Source of the DNA: UBA3871 sp002392265
Lineage (GTDB): Bacteria; Bacillota; Clostridia; Peptostreptococcales; Anaerovoracaceae
Assembly (NCBI GenBank): GCA_946614255.1
Contig: CAMOGS010000024.1
Location: 1 to 23,141 of the forward strand
DNA: 23,141 nt
Reading direction: 5' to 3'
Shown here: in pieces, positions 22,636-23,141 of the stretch
Position numbering within the stretch: the stretch's first letter is position 1
Layout: each line of letters opens with the position of its first letter
Position numbers and translations under genes: made by a program
Notes under the pieces: model-generated
The model's input: the letters and a program-made list of their open reading frames with translations, nothing else
Databases searched by the model: none
Told to the model about the DNA's origin: nothing

Positions 22636-23141
22636 ATGCAAAGGGATTACGAAATAGTTGAGAGAAAACCGCTGCTCGATTCAGCAGGGCATTTAACCGC
22701 CGAAGGCTGGGCGCGCAGTCTGATTTTGGACTACGACAGGTCGGCTGTAAAGGGCGGCGCTCTCCGAATCAAGGAGTGGGACTATTACCTGATTACATGT
22801 CCGAATTACGCGATAGCTTTAACTGTCGACGATAATTCCTACATGAGCCTTGACAGTATTTCTCTGCTTGACTTTCGCGGTGAAAAGCCGGTCGAGCAGA
22901 CGACCTCCCCGATGGGCGTTATGACGCTTGGCAGACGCAGATTTCCGCCTTCATCGCTTGCGGGTGATGTGAAGGGCAGCGGCTCAGGCTACAGCATAAG
23001 CGTCGAGAATCCCGGTCCGGACAGTGAAGGGAAGACTGAGAGGAAGCTTAGCTTTTTCATGAAAAAATTTGCGAGCGCTGAAAAGTTCGGCCTCGGCAGC
23101 GGCACAGTTGGGATTGAAGGCGAAATTTGCCTTACGCAGTA
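22636..23141 (+). CDS. DUF2804-family protein, N-terminal part (runs off the window)
   Basis: The frame is open from the ATG at 22636 to the window end (168 complete codons). The opening resembles DUF2804 proteins: a short N-terminus, then PLLDSAGHLTAEGWARSLIL and the aromatic motif IKEWDYYLITCP, followed by beta-rich sequence. This family has no established biochemical function that I can state; the fold may be a lipocalin-like carboxylate-binding sandwich, which I cannot verify. A weak purine-rich site (GGAGAACG) precedes the ATG. It appears to be cotranscribed with, and perhaps controlled by, the ArsR-like regulator upstream. No signal peptide or transmembrane helix is seen in the visible part. 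Confidence 0.72.
   Translation, partial: MQRDYEIVERKPLLDSAGHLTAEGWARSLILDYDRSAVKGGALRIKEWDYYLITCPNYAIALTVDDNSYMSLDSISLLDFRGEKPVEQTTSPMGVMTLGRRRFPPSSLAGDVKGSGSGYSISVENPGPDSEGKTERKLSFFMKKFASAEKFGLGSGTVGIEGEICLTQ

Overview
The window is a gene-dense chromosomal segment in which every recognisable gene lies on the + strand. It most likely comes from an anaerobic member of the Bacillota, class Clostridia. Supporting signs are the ssb-rpsR / gdpP-rplI-dnaB / dnaD-like gene order, a WalRK-type two-component system, DivIC, RNase M5, an LTA-synthase-like sulfatase, strong AGGAGG ribosome binding sites, and an indolepyruvate:ferredoxin oxidoreductase, which is an anaerobic amino-acid fermentation enzyme. 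I cannot name a genus from the sequence. No rRNA, tRNA, CRISPR array or complete insertion sequence was seen.

Layout. (1) 1-555: the end of the ssb-rpsR ribosomal operon, closed by a strong intrinsic terminator. (2) 586-5778: a promoter, then gdpP (c-di-AMP phosphodiesterase, here without membrane anchors), rplI, dnaB, and a DnaD-like primosome protein whose C-terminus looks like the zinc-binding N-domain of a helicase loader, with the loader's AAA+ domain absent. (3) 5754-10813: a large membrane-anchored LysM-G5-M23 peptidase, followed closely by a WalR/WalK-like pair. This places a cell-wall hydrolase next to its probable regulators. (4) 10872-14744: divIC, rnmV, rsmA and an LTA-synthase-family gene, the last three chained by overlapping reading frames. 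(5) 14810-15343: a GNAT acetyltransferase. (6) 15523-19384: a three-gene ABC module (MacB/LolD-type ATPase, membrane-anchored protein with four Ig-like domains, MacB-type permease). (7) 19692-22054: iorA-iorB. (8) 22291-23141: a small ArsR-like regulator followed by a DUF2804 protein cut by the window end.

The most unusual feature is a dispersed palindromic repeat family with core GGGGACAGGCACC. It occurs at three places (10811-10874, 15337-15434, 19382-19445), each starting at or overlapping the stop codon of the upstream gene. Two copies are 64-bp composites that run exactly from a TAG stop codon to an ATG. In one of them that ATG is the start codon of divIC and the repeat also supplies its ribosome binding site. 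In the other, the same segment forms the stem of a strong transcription terminator. The third locus holds three copies in alternating orientation. These look like REP-like mobile palindromes that have been co-opted as gene boundaries.

The second notable item is the DnaD / helicase-loader fusion. The ABC + Ig-domain module is the best candidate here for a poorly described system, but the sequence does not reveal its substrate.
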